Source: Pseudomonadota bacterium (GTDB lineage Bacteria; Pseudomonadota; Gammaproteobacteria; Acidiferrobacterales; Sulfurifustaceae). Taken from it: a stretch of DNA of 7,505 bases. A program made the position numbers and the translations under genes. Position 1 is the first letter of the stretch, and the number at the start of each line of letters is the position of its first letter. This document shows positions 7,308 through 7,505 of the stretch, in pieces. Location of the stretch: NCBI GenBank assembly GCA_020354085.1, contig CP070641.1, positions 1,743,705-1,751,209 on the forward strand, in the 5' to 3' direction. The notes under the pieces are model-generated. The model was given only the letters and a program-made list of their open reading frames with translations, was not told where the DNA came from and made no database searches.

Positions 7308-7335
7308 TTGACATTAGATTACAATATTAGATAAT
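7308..7335 (+). promoter_or_regulatory. Strong sigma70-type promoter
   Basis: TTGACA (7308-7313) is a perfect -35 box. It is followed 16 bases later by GATAAT (7330-7335), five of six matches to the -10 consensus. The surrounding DNA is AT-rich. Transcription would start near 7342 and run to the strong terminator at the window end. This is the best promoter in the window and no annotated gene starts just behind it. The heptamer ATTAGAT occurs twice, 13 bases apart (7313-7319 and 7326-7332), across the spacer and -10 box and could be a regulator site. Confidence 0.6.
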
Positions 7336-7341
7336 ACTTAT

Positions 7342-7505
7342 ATTCATTGGCTGTGATCGATTGGGTGACAGATGGAACTTTTGGCTCGATCATTGCACAA
7401 AGAATTATGGAATTTCGGTCCCGGCATCGTTAGGCGTTCGGGACCATCGGCTCCTCCATCCTCCTAGTGGTGGTTCGGGCGTGGCTCTCAGCCACGCCTT
7501 TTTTT
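7342..7505 (+). ncRNA. Candidate small RNA or attenuated leader transcript (about 160 nt)
   Basis: Defined by the strong promoter just upstream and the intrinsic terminator at its 3' end. Three hairpins can be drawn before the terminator. TGATCGA (7354-7360) pairs with TCGATCA (7386-7392), extendable by a G-U pair and GC/GC after one mismatch. GGTCCCG (7417-7423) pairs perfectly with CGGGACC (7439-7445). CCATC (7456-7460) pairs with GGTGG (7469-7473). I recognise no known family: it does not look like 6S, 4.5S, tmRNA, RNase P RNA or a riboswitch I know. A 31-codon reading frame (7372-7467) runs through it, so a peptide-coding leader is an alternative. I see no clear antiterminator segment, which slightly favours a free-standing RNA. 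The exact 5' end is inferred and the 3' end may lie a few bases past the window. Confidence 0.45.
7478..7505 (+). terminator. Strong Rho-independent terminator
   Basis: GGCGTGGCT (7478-7486) and AGCCACGCC (7490-7498) form a perfect nine-pair stem with a three-base loop, immediately followed by at least seven T up to the window edge. This is a textbook intrinsic terminator for plus-strand transcription. There is no T-run on the other side, so it would not terminate minus-strand transcripts. Confidence 0.9.

Noticed and set aside
7342..7505. CsrB/RsmY-like CsrA-sponge RNA
   Set aside because: ATGGAA occurs only twice (7372-7377, 7407-7412) and CGGGACC lies in a stem; too few loop GGA motifs for this class.
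7342..7505. 6S RNA
   Set aside because: The ends do not form the long closing stem with a central bubble; only GGCTG/CAGCC could pair, and that competes with the terminator.
7062..7505. tRNA or attachment site
   Set aside because: No cloverleaf, no T-arm consensus in context, and no tRNA-like 3' end or long repeat seen.

Overview
The window looks like chromosomal DNA of a GC-rich proteobacterium, most likely a beta- and possibly a gammaproteobacterium. The main reason is a Coq7-type ubiquinone hydroxylase with all its di-iron ligands, next to a GlcF-type iron-sulfur protein and a small thioredoxin-fold [2Fe-2S] ferredoxin of a kind common in Betaproteobacteria. No phage, transposon, CRISPR, tRNA or rRNA signature was seen.

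Left part (1-4711): a sodium:solute symporter of the SiaT-like branch runs leftwards out of the window. Diverging from it is a three-gene rightward cluster. It encodes a five-TM LtaS-like alkaline-phosphatase-superfamily enzyme (880-2889), a membrane-anchored Asp-box beta-propeller protein usually labelled exo-alpha-sialidase (2934-4109), and a small polytopic membrane protein whose start overlaps the propeller's stop (4109-4711). These look like cell-envelope functions: modifying or trimming a periplasmic glycan or polyanion, with the symporter perhaps taking up the released sugar acid. That joint role is an inference.

Middle part (4737-6688): coq7 and a glcF-like gene lie on the minus strand, 38 bases apart, glcF first, and converge on the membrane-protein gene with only 25 bases between. 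GlcF-type proteins pass electrons from a flavin dehydrogenase to the quinone pool and Coq7 makes ubiquinone, so the link is respiratory. No glcD or glcE is visible. Diverging from glcF is a [2Fe-2S] ferredoxin gene (6753-7061).

Right end (7062-7505): about 440 bases without a convincing conventional gene. It holds an imperfect terminator-like hairpin after the ferredoxin gene, an AT-rich stretch with short direct repeats, and then a compact transcription unit. That unit has a near-consensus sigma70 promoter (TTGACA, 16 bases, GATAAT), about 160 bases that can form several hairpins, and a strong intrinsic terminator at the window edge. It is the best candidate here for something undescribed: a small RNA, or a leader with a 31-codon peptide ending just before the terminator.
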